From Cohnella thailandensis (GTDB lineage: Bacteria; Bacillota; Bacilli; Paenibacillales; Paenibacillaceae), in the NCBI RefSeq assembly GCF_014212135.1, contig NZ_JACJVQ010000025.1, forward strand, positions 1 through 64,000: DNA of 64,000 bases. The letters run 5' to 3'. Positions 15,576 through 23,581 of this stretch are shown here, piece after piece; position 1 is the stretch's first letter, and each line of letters begins with the position of its first letter. A model generated the notes under the pieces. The model was not told where the DNA came from, did not search any database, and saw nothing but the letters and a program-made list of their open reading frames with translations. Position numbers and translations under genes: made by a program.

Positions 15576-16445
15576 ATGAGCCCATCCCATACCTATCAAG
15601 TCGTCTCCCATCCGTTCGCGGCCGGCCCGGATCGGCAAGGCGAGCCGCTGTCCGTCCTGTTCGCCGGCGAGAGCCAGACCAAGCCGGAGCATAAAGTCGG
15701 GCCCAAAGTCGTGGATTATTTTTTGCTGCACCACGTCCTGTCCGGACGGGGCACGTTCGTCAGCGGCGATCTCCGGGCCGAGCTGAGGGCGGGGCAGAGC
15801 TTCCTTATCCATCCGGGCCATCTGGTCAGCTACGAATCGGACCCCGCGGATCCCTGGCGATACCTGTGGATCGCGTTCGCCGGGCCGCTCGCCGACGAGC
15901 TCGCGAGGAATGCCGGCCTGTCCGTCGAATCGCCGATCGCGGATACGGGAAGCAATCCTCTGCCCGCCGCGTGCTTCGAGGCGATCTTCGAGACGTTCCG
16001 GCTGAAAGCGCGGTCCGCTTCGCTCAAAGCGGCCGGCCAGCTGCACCTGCTGCTCGCCGAGCTTAGGGAGGCCGCGACGGAAGAGCAGCCGGCGCCGCTT
16101 CGGCCGGAATCCCATAGCGAAGAGCTCGTCCGGCAGGTCGCGAGCTACCTCGCCACCCAATACGCCGAGCCGGTGACCATCGAATCGATGTCCGAGTCCC
16201 TCGGCTACAACCGCGCCTATTTGTCCCGCATTTTCAAGCAGCATACCGGCCTTACGCCGATCTCTTTTCTGACCCGGACCCGCATCGACCACGGCCGCAG
16301 GCTCCTTCGCGAGCGTCCGGAGCTGACCGTCGAGCAGATCGCCTCCTCCGTCGGCTATCCGGATGCCCTCTACTTCTCGAAGCAGTTCCGCAAGCGCTGC
16401 GGCCAAACTCCTTCCGAGTACCGCGCTTCCGTTATCAAGCCGTAA
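15576..16445 (+). CDS. AraC-family transcriptional regulator, probable galactose regulator
   Basis: 289 residues from ATG 15576 (AAAGGAG upstream; the longer frame from 15510 crosses the promoter). The N-terminal cupin (about 20-140) contains LHHVLSGRGTF and HPGHLVSYESDPADPWRYLWI, typical of sugar-sensing AraC proteins. Two helix-turn-helix motifs fill the C-terminus: ESMSESLGYNRAYLSRIFK and IASSVGYPDALYFSKQFR, ending with the conserved GQTPSEYR. It lies back to back with galKET and probably activates it in response to galactose or a galactoside; this is inferred from position only. Confidence 0.88.
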   Translation: MSPSHTYQVVSHPFAAGPDRQGEPLSVLFAGESQTKPEHKVGPKVVDYFLLHHVLSGRGTFVSGDLRAELRAGQSFLIHPGHLVSYESDPADPWRYLWIAFAGPLADELARNAGLSVESPIADTGSNPLPAACFEAIFETFRLKARSASLKAAGQLHLLLAELREAATEEQPAPLRPESHSEELVRQVASYLATQYAEPVTIESMSESLGYNRAYLSRIFKQHTGLTPISFLTRTRIDHGRRLLRERPELTVEQIASSVGYPDALYFSKQFRKRCGQTPSEYRASVIKP

Positions 16446-16543
16446 TTCCGATTTCGGGTCGCAACTGGCATGAAGCTCCCTCTTCGCTTAATAAACTAAT
16501 TCAGATAAGCCTTTTTTTTGCGAAGAAGGAGAGGTCATGCGAA

Positions 16544-16945
16544 GTGGGACTTGCCCAGTGGAAAATCGAATCCGTGACGATCGAGAGGAAGGCCGACGAG
16601 GTATACGAATATGCGTCCAACCCGGCGAACTTCGCCGAATGGGCCGCCTCGTTCTGCCGGTCGGTCAAGAGAATCGGAGAGGAATGGCGCATCGAGACGC
16701 CGGAGGGCGAAATGACGCTTCGGTTCGCGGAGCCGAACCCTTACGGCATCATGGATCACTACGTGCGGAGCGAAGGCGGACCGGAGCGGCCGAATCACGC
16801 CAGGGTCGTCGCTTCCGGCTCGGGCAGCCGGGTGATCTTCACGGTGTTCCAGGCCAAGGATCCCTTGGATCGCGAATACGCGGTGAACGGCCGCAACGTG
16901 AAGGAGGATCTGCAGAGGCTGAAGAGGGTGCTGGAGGGGGAGTAG
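16544..16945 (+). CDS. SRPBCC/polyketide-cyclase-like protein
   Basis: 133 residues. The sequence VTIERKADEVYEYASNPANF AEWAAS is the classic opening of an SRPBCC (START-like) fold, a cytosolic hydrophobic-ligand pocket; no specific enzyme can be named. The start is GTG 16544 with AGGAGAGG nine bases upstream; an ATG seven bases earlier is in a different frame and gives an unrelated basic peptide. It is monocistronic, between the AraC-type gene and a serine hydrolase. A T-rich stretch (16510-16518) precedes it. Confidence 0.75.
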   Translation: MGLAQWKIESVTIERKADEVYEYASNPANFAEWAASFCRSVKRIGEEWRIETPEGEMTLRFAEPNPYGIMDHYVRSEGGPERPNHARVVASGSGSRVIFTVFQAKDPLDREYAVNGRNVKEDLQRLKRVLEGE

Positions 16946-17057
16946 GGCATCCCCGCTCCGGCGTTTTTTCGCCGGGGTCCGATCCTGTGGTAGAATACGA
17001 AATACGATGTAAAACATGGGCTGCCGCACAGCGCGGAGCCGCATAAGGACGACAACG

Positions 17058-18077
17058 ATGAATTGGACTTTAATGCACGATGCGCTCGCTCCTCTCGAAT
17101 TGCGCAGCTGCCTGATCAGCCGTCGGGGCGAGCTTGTCTTCGAGAGCTATCGGAATGCGGATTCGGCCTCGGCCATAGCCGATATCCACTCCGTCACCAA
17201 AAGCTTCCTGTCCGCGCTCGTCTGCATCGCGATGGATCGCGGCTTGCTGCCGGCGCCCGGGACGCTTGCTTCGGAATTTTTTCCGAGGCTGGCCGCGGAC
17301 GAGGATCCCCGCAAGCGGGAGATCACGCTGGAGCACTTGCTGACGATGTCGGCCGGCTTCGAATGGACCGAGTTCGGAGGCCGCAACTCGTTCCCCCGCA
17401 TGACGAGATCGCCCCATTGGGCGAATTTCGTGCTGGAGCTTCCTTTAATGGACAAGCCGGGGGCGCGCATGACCTACAACTCCGGCATCTCGCAGCTGCT
17501 GTCCTCGCTGCTTGCCGAAGCGTCCGGGACGACGACGGCCCGCTTCGCGGAGGATCGCTTGTTCGGCCCTCTCGGAATCGAGTCGTACCGATGGGAGACC
17601 GATCCCCAAGGCGTTCACACGGGCGGCTTCGGGCTTCATCTTCGGCCTGCGGACCTGCTTAAGCTCGGGCAGCTTTACTTGCGGCACGGACGCTGGGCAG
17701 ACCGGCAATTGGTTTCGCGCGGGCTTGCCGAGCGGTCCGTGCGCCCCGCCCTTCGCTCGAGGGATCACCGGCAGGGCTGGTACGGCTGGCATTGGTGGAG
17801 CGATCGGTATGCGGAAGGAGATTCGGGGACGGCCGTCGCGGGCGGCTCCGGTTCCGGTTCCGGTTCCGGCTCCGGTTCCGGCTCCGGCTCCGCTTTTACC
17901 TCCGCCCCCGCCATGGATTACTTCTTCGCCCGCGGCTACGGCGGCCAGTTCATCTACGTCGTTCCGAACCGGGACGTTGTCGTCGTGCTGACGAACGACA
18001 ATCGGAAGAAAGAGCGGATGGCCATCGACGTGTTTCGGGAGCATATCGCCCCTTGGCTGCTGGTTCTGCCGGAATAA
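17058..18077 (+). CDS. Serine hydrolase, class C beta-lactamase/DD-peptidase fold
   Basis: 339 residues from ATG 17058 (AAGGA nine bases upstream). Penicillin-binding fold motifs are present: SxxK as SVTK (about residue 49), YxN as YNS (about 143) and a KTG-equivalent HTGG (about 189). No signal peptide is seen, so it is probably a cytosolic esterase or amidase rather than a cell-wall enzyme. Near the C-terminus (about 263-278) is a run of eight Gly-Ser pairs encoded by a perfect hexanucleotide repeat, placed in a loop before YFFARGYGGQFIYVVP, which family members normally reach directly. Function is uncertain. Confidence 0.82.
   Translation: MNWTLMHDALAPLELRSCLISRRGELVFESYRNADSASAIADIHSVTKSFLSALVCIAMDRGLLPAPGTLASEFFPRLAADEDPRKREITLEHLLTMSAGFEWTEFGGRNSFPRMTRSPHWANFVLELPLMDKPGARMTYNSGISQLLSSLLAEASGTTTARFAEDRLFGPLGIESYRWETDPQGVHTGGFGLHLRPADLLKLGQLYLRHGRWADRQLVSRGLAERSVRPALRSRDHRQGWYGWHWWSDRYAEGDSGTAVAGGSGSGSGSGSGSGSGSAFTSAPAMDYFFARGYGGQFIYVVPNRDVVVVLTNDNRKKERMAIDVFREHIAPWLLVLPE
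17844..17891 (+). repeat. Hexanucleotide microsatellite (GGYTCC x 8) inside a gene
   Basis: Eight tandem GGCTCC/GGTTCC units encode (Gly-Ser)8. The unit is a multiple of three, so slippage changes loop length without breaking the frame. Confidence 0.95.
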
Positions 18078-18107
18078 GGCGGGCCGGGAATGCGCTTGTT
18101 CCGGTCC

Positions 18108-18539
18108 CTACCCCTTCCTCTCCAAGATCCGGAAACTCCCCGTCCCGAAGGCTAGCAGCTCTCCCGCTTCGTCGTGGACGCGGGCGATCGTGTGAACGGT
18201 CTTCCTCGTTCGGGTCACGATCTCCGCCGTCGCGATAACCCGCCCTTCGCGGGCGGGAGCGATGTAATGCAGGTTCAGGTTGGTCGTGACCGAGTTTTCA
18301 TAAGGATTTTCGCGCATGACGGCAAGCCCCATCGCGCAATCGATCAGCGTGGCGTGCACTCCTCCGTGAACGATGCCGAGCATATTCAAGTGTTTGGGCT
18401 CGATCGTTAGCGAGATGACGGCCGCCTTCTCCTCCAGCCTCTCGAACTCGCACCCCAGCAGCCCCCAGAACGTCGATTTTCCGAGCTCCTCCCATTCCTT
18501 TAGTTTCTCGGCCAGTTCCTCCCGATCGTCCTTCTCCAT
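18108..18539 (-). CDS. PaaI-type hotdog thioesterase
   Basis: 143 residues, one hotdog domain. LGIVHGGVHATLIDCAMGLAV is the PaaI/YdiI-type signature with the HGG motif and the acidic Asp in the central helix; NLNLHYIAPAREGRVIATAE follows. Such enzymes hydrolyse acyl- or aryl-CoA thioesters in the cytosol. It is convergent with the serine hydrolase and lies 200 bp downstream of lcfA on the same strand, so it could act on CoA esters of the nearby fatty-acid pathway, though this is only positional. The start ATG 18539 has GAGGAGGTGCG upstream. Confidence 0.85.
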   Translation of the reverse strand: MEKDDREELAEKLKEWEELGKSTFWGLLGCEFERLEEKAAVISLTIEPKHLNMLGIVHGGVHATLIDCAMGLAVMRENPYENSVTTNLNLHYIAPAREGRVIATAEIVTRTRKTVHTIARVHDEAGELLAFGTGSFRILERKG

Positions 18540-18582
18540 CTCGCACCTCCTCTATACGCGCAAGGCTCATATGCAAAACGCT

Positions 18583-18660
18583 TAAAAAAAACCACTATCC
18601 CCATCAGTCAGAATTCGGGGGTCTCCGGCAGTTCTGAGGAGAGGGGATAATGGGTTTCGG
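18583..18660. repeat. Degenerate copy of a palindromic repeat element
   Basis: AAACCACTATCCCC at the left pairs imperfectly with GGGGATAATGGGTTT at the right, with an inner pair CAGAATTC/GTTCTGAG. The same sequence elements recur at 36227-36349 and 37501-37530. Here it lies at the end of the fad operon and may act as a terminator. It fills the 217-bp gap 18540-18756, where no gene was seen. Confidence 0.65.
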
Positions 18661-18756
18661 GAGCAAAAAAGAGAGAGTACCTTCTTCACGCCCGCCAAAA
18701 TTCGACATAAACATACATTTATCGACAATCGCTCATTTTCTTCCGCACCAATCTCG

Positions 18757-20448
18757 CTAAGCGCTGCCGCTTCCTCCTTTTGCCCGTTCGTTCTCCTCCT
18801 CCACCAGAACGCGCCGAAGCACCTTGCCGGCCATCGTTTTCGGAAGCGCTTCCCTAAATTCGAACAGCTTCGGGATTTTATAGGCGGCCAGCTTATCCTT
18901 GCACCAGAACCTGAGCTCCTCGGGACTCAGCTTCGCTCCCTCTCGCAGAACGATATACGCCTTGACCGTCTCCCCGCGATAAGGGTCCACCACCCCGGCG
19001 ACCGCCGCCTCCGCGATCAGAGGATGCTCGTAGAGGACGTCCTCGACCTCTCGGGGATAGATGTTGTAGCCGCCGGCGATGATCAGGTCCTTGCGCCTGT
19101 CGAGAATGTAGCAGAACCCGTCGTCGTCCATCGTGCCCAAGTCCCCCGTCAGCAGCCAGCCGTCCCTCAGCACCTTCTCCGTCTCGCCCGGTTTCTGCCA
19201 ATACCCCTGCATGACCTGCGGCCCCCGGACCGCCAGCTCCCCGATATCGCCCGGCCTCACGTCCTCCAGCGTGTCGGGACGAACGATGCGGGCCTCCGTG
19301 TCCGGAATCGGGATTCCGATCGAGCCGTTCTTGCGCCGTTCCCAGATGTTGTTCACGTGGGTGACCGGCGACGCTTCCGTCAAGCCATAGCCTTCGATCA
19401 GCTTGCCCCCGGTCAAAGCTTCGAACTTCTCCTGCACCTGGAGAGGCAGAGGAGCGGCTCCGCTGATGCAGATCCGGATGGAGGAGAGCCAGTGTTGCTT
19501 GCCCTCCGCATGGTTGATAATCGCGATATACATCGTAGGCGCTCCCGGGAAGATGCTCGGCTTCTTCTTCCGGATCGTGCTCAGCACCTGCTTGATCTCG
19601 AAGCGCGGAACCAGGATGAGCGTCCCCGCCGTATAGATCCCCAGATGCAGCAAGGTGGTCAGCCCGAACACGTGAAAAAAAGGAAGGGCGCACATGTACC
19701 GCTCCATGCCCTCCTGAGCCTTGTAAAACCAGAGTCGGCTCTGGATCGTGTTGGCGACGAGATTGCGATGGGTCAGCATGACACCCTTGGCGAGCCCCGT
19801 CGTGCCGCCCGTGTATTGGAGCAGGGCGAGATCCGCCGCGGGATCGATCCGGGGTTCGATGGGCGCCTCCAAAGCCCCGTCGAGAAGCCTGCGGAAGCTT
19901 AGGATCCGATCGTCGTAGGCAATCCGAAGGGAAGTCCCCTCCTTCTTCTGTTTGATGCGGAACAGAACGTTGAGCGGAAAAGGAAGATAATCGCGGATGG
20001 AGGTGACGATGATTCGGTTAAGCGGCACGTCTTCGGAGACCTGCTCCACTCTCTTCAGCAGCTGGTCGAGAGTGACGATGACGGCGGCGCCCGAATCTCT
20101 CAGCTGGTGCTCAAGCTCGCGCTTCGAGTACATCGGGTTCGTCATGACGACGATCGCTCCGGTCATGAGCGTTCCGTAGTAGGCGATAACCATCTGCGGG
20201 CAATTCGGCAGCATGAGCGCGACCCGGTCGCGTTTGGCCACGCCGAGCCCGAGGAGCGCGTTGGCGAAGCGCCGGGCGGCGGCGAGCACCGCCCGGTAGG
20301 TCATGCGCTTGCCCATGAAGTCGAGCGCGATCGTCTTCGGATAGCGCTCGGCGGCATCGATCAGGAACCGGGTGATCGGAATATTCGGGTAATCGAAGCT
20401 GGACGGAACCTCTGCAGGATATTGGGACAACCAAGCCTTGTTCGACAT
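18757..20448 (-). CDS. lcfA: Long-chain acyl-CoA synthetase
   Basis: 563 residues, the usual length. The AMP-binding signature is LLQYTGGTTGLAKGVMLTH, followed by EGYGLTEASP and LTGDLGTMDDDGFCYILDR, and the C-terminal lysine region (KTMAGKVLRR). It activates fatty acids to acyl-CoA with ATP, feeding the dehydrogenase encoded just upstream. Last gene of the fadF-fadN-fadA-fadE-lcfA operon, 59 bp after fadE; GAGAGGTG precedes ATG 20448. In Bacillus subtilis lcfA is a FadR target, and here regulation probably comes from the single operator at 28416. Confidence 0.93.
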   Translation of the reverse strand: MSNKAWLSQYPAEVPSSFDYPNIPITRFLIDAAERYPKTIALDFMGKRMTYRAVLAAARRFANALLGLGVAKRDRVALMLPNCPQMVIAYYGTLMTGAIVVMTNPMYSKRELEHQLRDSGAAVIVTLDQLLKRVEQVSEDVPLNRIIVTSIRDYLPFPLNVLFRIKQKKEGTSLRIAYDDRILSFRRLLDGALEAPIEPRIDPAADLALLQYTGGTTGLAKGVMLTHRNLVANTIQSRLWFYKAQEGMERYMCALPFFHVFGLTTLLHLGIYTAGTLILVPRFEIKQVLSTIRKKKPSIFPGAPTMYIAIINHAEGKQHWLSSIRICISGAAPLPLQVQEKFEALTGGKLIEGYGLTEASPVTHVNNIWERRKNGSIGIPIPDTEARIVRPDTLEDVRPGDIGELAVRGPQVMQGYWQKPGETEKVLRDGWLLTGDLGTMDDDGFCYILDRRKDLIIAGGYNIYPREVEDVLYEHPLIAEAAVAGVVDPYRGETVKAYIVLREGAKLSPEELRFWCKDKLAAYKIPKLFEFREALPKTMAGKVLRRVLVEEENERAKGGSGSA

Positions 20449-20507
20449 TGCCTACACCTCTCTTGCGTGAAGTGGTGATGGCGAATCGCTTGCGGACCCT
20501 GCTTTTT

Positions 20508-22301
20508 CTAAACGATATATTTCTCTCCGGCGATAATCGGGGCGGCGATTCCCCGTTTCAGCTTCGTCAGGTTGACCGGCGCGACGCGAGTCAGCTTCTT
20601 CAGGACGGACAGCTGCGTGCGCAGGACATCCCCTTCCGCCAGGCTGGCCAGCGCCTCCTTCGCCCAGCCTTCGACGAGGGCGAACTGCTCGTGGACGAAC
20701 GCGGTCGTCATCGCGACCGCCCGGCTCGCCTTCTCTTCGCCGGCGGAGGAGAGCAGCTTGCGGGCGCGGAGCAGGGCGCTCTCCATCGCGTAGACGGAGA
20801 TCATCATGTCCGCGAGCCCCGCCAGCAGCTCCTGCTCCTGCTCGAGCTTCGTCTGGTAGCGCTGCACGGCTCCCGCGCCGACCATCAGGAAGATCTTCTT
20901 CGCCATGGACAGCAGATGCTCCTCCTGTTCCAGCGTGTCTTCGAACGAACGCGCCGGCATCGGCTCCATCAGCTCCGCCTGCAGCGCCGTCGCTTTCTCC
21001 AGGAGCGGCAGCTCGCCCTTCAACCCGCGCTTGATGAGCGTGCCCGGGATGAGCAGCCGGTTGATCTCGTTCGTCCCTTCGAAAATCCGGTTGATCCGGG
21101 AATCCCGATAAATCCGTTCGACGGCGTATTCCTGGATATAGCCGTAGCCGCCATGGATCTGGACCCCCTCGTCGGCGACGAAGTCGAGCGCCTCCGAGCC
21201 GAACACCTTGTTGATGGAGCATTCGATCTGATACTCGGCGATCGCCTTGGCCGAGGCCAGCCCGCTGCCCTCCCCGCCCGGATTCAGCCCGGCGAGCCCT
21301 TCGTCGAACAAGCCGGCCGTGCGGTAAACCATGCTCTCCAGCGCATAGGTCCGGATGGCCATGTCGGCCAGCTTCTTGCCGATCAGCGGGAACGAGGAGA
21401 TCGGACGGCCGAACTGCTGGCGCTCGTTCGCGTACCTCGCGGACAGCGCGATCGTCTCCTTGCACGCGCCGAGCGTGCCGGCCGCCAGCTTGAAGCGTCC
21501 GATGTTCAGGATGTTGAAGGCGATCAGGTGGCCCCGGCCGACCTCCCACAGCAGGTTCTCCGCCGGCACCTTGACGTCTTCAAGGATGAGAGGGCACGTC
21601 GAGGACCCCTTGATGCCCATCTTCTTCTCTTCGGGGCCGACGCTGACTCCGGGCATGCCGCGCTCGACGATGAAGGTGCTGAACTGCTCCCCGTTCACCT
21701 TCGCGTAGACGATGAAGACGTCCGCGAAGCCCGCGTTCGTGATGAACTGCTTCGAGCCGTTCAGCACGTAATGACGGCCGTCCCCGGACGGCATCGCCGT
21801 CGTCTTCGCCCCCTGCGCGTCCGAGCCGGACGAAGGCTCCGTCAAGCAATACGCCGCCAGCTTCCGGCCGTTCGCGAGATCCGGCAAATACTTCCGCTTC
21901 TGCTCCGGCGTGCCGAAGTAGACGATCGGCAGCGTGCCGATGCCGACGTGGGCGCCGACCGACAGCGCGAAGGAGGACGCCTTCGCCAGCCGTTCGTTGA
22001 TCAAGGTCGAGCTCACCTTGTCGAGCCCGAGCCCGCCGTATACCTCGGGCACGTCCGCGCCGAGAAGCCCGAGCTCCCCGGCCGCGCGCAGCTTCCGGAC
22101 CGTCAGCTCGTAGCTCAGCTTCTCGATCGCCTCGTCATGGGGCGCGATCTCCTTCTCGACGAAGTCCTCCGTCGTCTCCGCTATCATCCTCTGCTCTTCG
22201 GTGAAATCCTCCGGGGTGACGATCCGGGAGAAGTCCGGACCGCCTGCCCCTTCCAGGATAAAGCTTCCCCCGGGAACCTTGCCTTGCGTCGCTTGACTCA
22301 T
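20508..22301 (-). CDS. fadE: Acyl-CoA dehydrogenase (FadE-like, long form)
   Basis: 597 residues, longer than the 380-residue classic form because of a C-terminal extension, as in Bacillus FadE. Visible motifs include AAYCLTEPSSGSDAQGAKTTA, GIKGSSTCPLILEDVKVP and RIYRDSRINRIFEGTNEI, where the Glu of FEGTNEI is the catalytic base. It oxidises acyl-CoA to trans-2-enoyl-CoA and passes electrons to EtfAB, which are encoded at 29089-30876. It lies 69 bp after fadA in the same operon. GGAGAGAGCGGCG precedes ATG 22301. Confidence 0.93.
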   Translation of the reverse strand: MSQATQGKVPGGSFILEGAGGPDFSRIVTPEDFTEEQRMIAETTEDFVEKEIAPHDEAIEKLSYELTVRKLRAAGELGLLGADVPEVYGGLGLDKVSSTLINERLAKASSFALSVGAHVGIGTLPIVYFGTPEQKRKYLPDLANGRKLAAYCLTEPSSGSDAQGAKTTAMPSGDGRHYVLNGSKQFITNAGFADVFIVYAKVNGEQFSTFIVERGMPGVSVGPEEKKMGIKGSSTCPLILEDVKVPAENLLWEVGRGHLIAFNILNIGRFKLAAGTLGACKETIALSARYANERQQFGRPISSFPLIGKKLADMAIRTYALESMVYRTAGLFDEGLAGLNPGGEGSGLASAKAIAEYQIECSINKVFGSEALDFVADEGVQIHGGYGYIQEYAVERIYRDSRINRIFEGTNEINRLLIPGTLIKRGLKGELPLLEKATALQAELMEPMPARSFEDTLEQEEHLLSMAKKIFLMVGAGAVQRYQTKLEQEQELLAGLADMMISVYAMESALLRARKLLSSAGEEKASRAVAMTTAFVHEQFALVEGWAKEALASLAEGDVLRTQLSVLKKLTRVAPVNLTKLKRGIAAPIIAGEKYIV

Positions 22302-22370
22302 CGCCGCTCTCTCCTTATCAATATATTCGGATGAGGCCGTCTTTTTCCGATGTTAATGCCTTGGCTTCCG

Positions 22371-23555
22371 TCAATCCGCGTGAACCTCGAATACCCCCGC
22401 GGCTCCCATTCCGCCGCCGATGCACATCGATACGACGCCGATGCCGCCGCCTCTCCTTCTCAGCTCGTGGATCAGGGTGGCCGAGATTTTGGTCCCGCTG
22501 CATCCGAGCGGATGCCCGAGCGCGATCGCTCCTCCGTTGACGTTGACCTTCTCCTCGTCCAGCCCCAGCTCGCGGATGATCGCGATGCATTGGGAGGCGA
22601 ACGCTTCGTTGAGCTCGATCAGCTTCACGTCTTCGAGGCCGATGCCAGCCATGCGGAGCGCTTTCGGGATGGCCTTGATCGGGCCTATGCCCATGATCTC
22701 CGGCTCCACGCCGGCCAGCGCGAACGAACGGAACGTCGCGAGCGGCTTCAGGCCGAGCGCCTCCGCCCGCTCGCGGCTCATGACGACCGCGGCGGCCGCC
22801 CCGTCGCTCATCTGCGAGGAATTGCCCGCCGTGACGGAGCCGCCCGCCTTGAACGAAGGCTTCAGCTTCGCCAGCGCCTCCAGCGACGTGTCGGCCCTAA
22901 CGCCTTCGTCGCGGTCGAAGACGAATCTCCGCGTCACGAACCCGCCTTGGCCGTTCTCTTCCGTCCACCGCGCCTCGACGGGGATGATCTCCTCGCGGAA
23001 GCGGCCTTCCGCGACCGCCCGGGCCGCCTTCTCGTGCGAGCGCAGCGCGAAGCGGTCCTGTTCCTCGCGCGAAACGCCGTATCGCGACGCCACGTTCTCC
23101 GCCGTATGCCCCATGCCGATGTACACCTCCGGCATCGTCTCCACGATGGCCGGGTTCGGCGACATCTTGAAGCCGGCCATCGGCACGTGGCTCATGCTTT
23201 CGACGCCTCCGGCGACGATCGCGTCCGCGTGTCCGAGCATGACGCGCTCCGCGGCGAAAGCGATGGACTGCAGGCCGGACGCGCAGAAGCGATTGATCGT
23301 CAATGCCGGAACGGTGTTCGGGAATCCGGCATACAGCGACATGATCCGGGCGAAATTCAGCCCTTGCTCTCCCTCCGGCATAGCGCAGCCGATGATGACG
23401 TCGTCCACGTCCTCCTTGCGCAGGCCGGGCATCCTCTCCATGACGCCCTCCAGCGCCGCCTTGCCCAAGTCGTCCGCCCGGGTCTGGGCCAGGCTGCCCT
23501 TCTTCGCCTTGCCGACCGGCGTGCGGCCGATCGCAACGATTACGGCTTCTCTCAT
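22371..23555 (-). CDS. fadA: Acetyl-CoA C-acyltransferase (3-ketoacyl-CoA thiolase)
   Basis: 394 residues from ATG 23555, which has AGGAGG nine bases upstream. An open frame reaching 24317 is only antisense-free shadow inside fadN and is not used. Thiolase hallmarks: nucleophilic Cys in RFCASGLQSIAFAAE, VAGGVESMSHVPM, GGAIALGHPLGCSGTKI and the C-terminal Cys in CIGGGMGAAGVFE. It cleaves 3-ketoacyl-CoA to acetyl-CoA, closing the beta-oxidation cycle with FadN and FadE. It is 26 bp after the fadN stop. Confidence 0.94.
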   Translation of the reverse strand: MREAVIVAIGRTPVGKAKKGSLAQTRADDLGKAALEGVMERMPGLRKEDVDDVIIGCAMPEGEQGLNFARIMSLYAGFPNTVPALTINRFCASGLQSIAFAAERVMLGHADAIVAGGVESMSHVPMAGFKMSPNPAIVETMPEVYIGMGHTAENVASRYGVSREEQDRFALRSHEKAARAVAEGRFREEIIPVEARWTEENGQGGFVTRRFVFDRDEGVRADTSLEALAKLKPSFKAGGSVTAGNSSQMSDGAAAAVVMSRERAEALGLKPLATFRSFALAGVEPEIMGIGPIKAIPKALRMAGIGLEDVKLIELNEAFASQCIAIIRELGLDEEKVNVNGGAIALGHPLGCSGTKISATLIHELRRRGGGIGVVSMCIGGGMGAAGVFEVHAD

Positions 23556-23581
23556 GTTCCGGTTCCTCCTCTCCCGCAAAA

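Noticed and set aside
16961-16976. CCGGCG-TTTTTT-CGCCGG as a terminator after the SRPBCC gene
   Set aside because: The Ts are in the loop and no U-tract follows the stem.
20448-22334. 628-codon open frame antisense to fadE
   Set aside because: No motif or ribosome site; fully opposite the well-supported acyl-CoA dehydrogenase.
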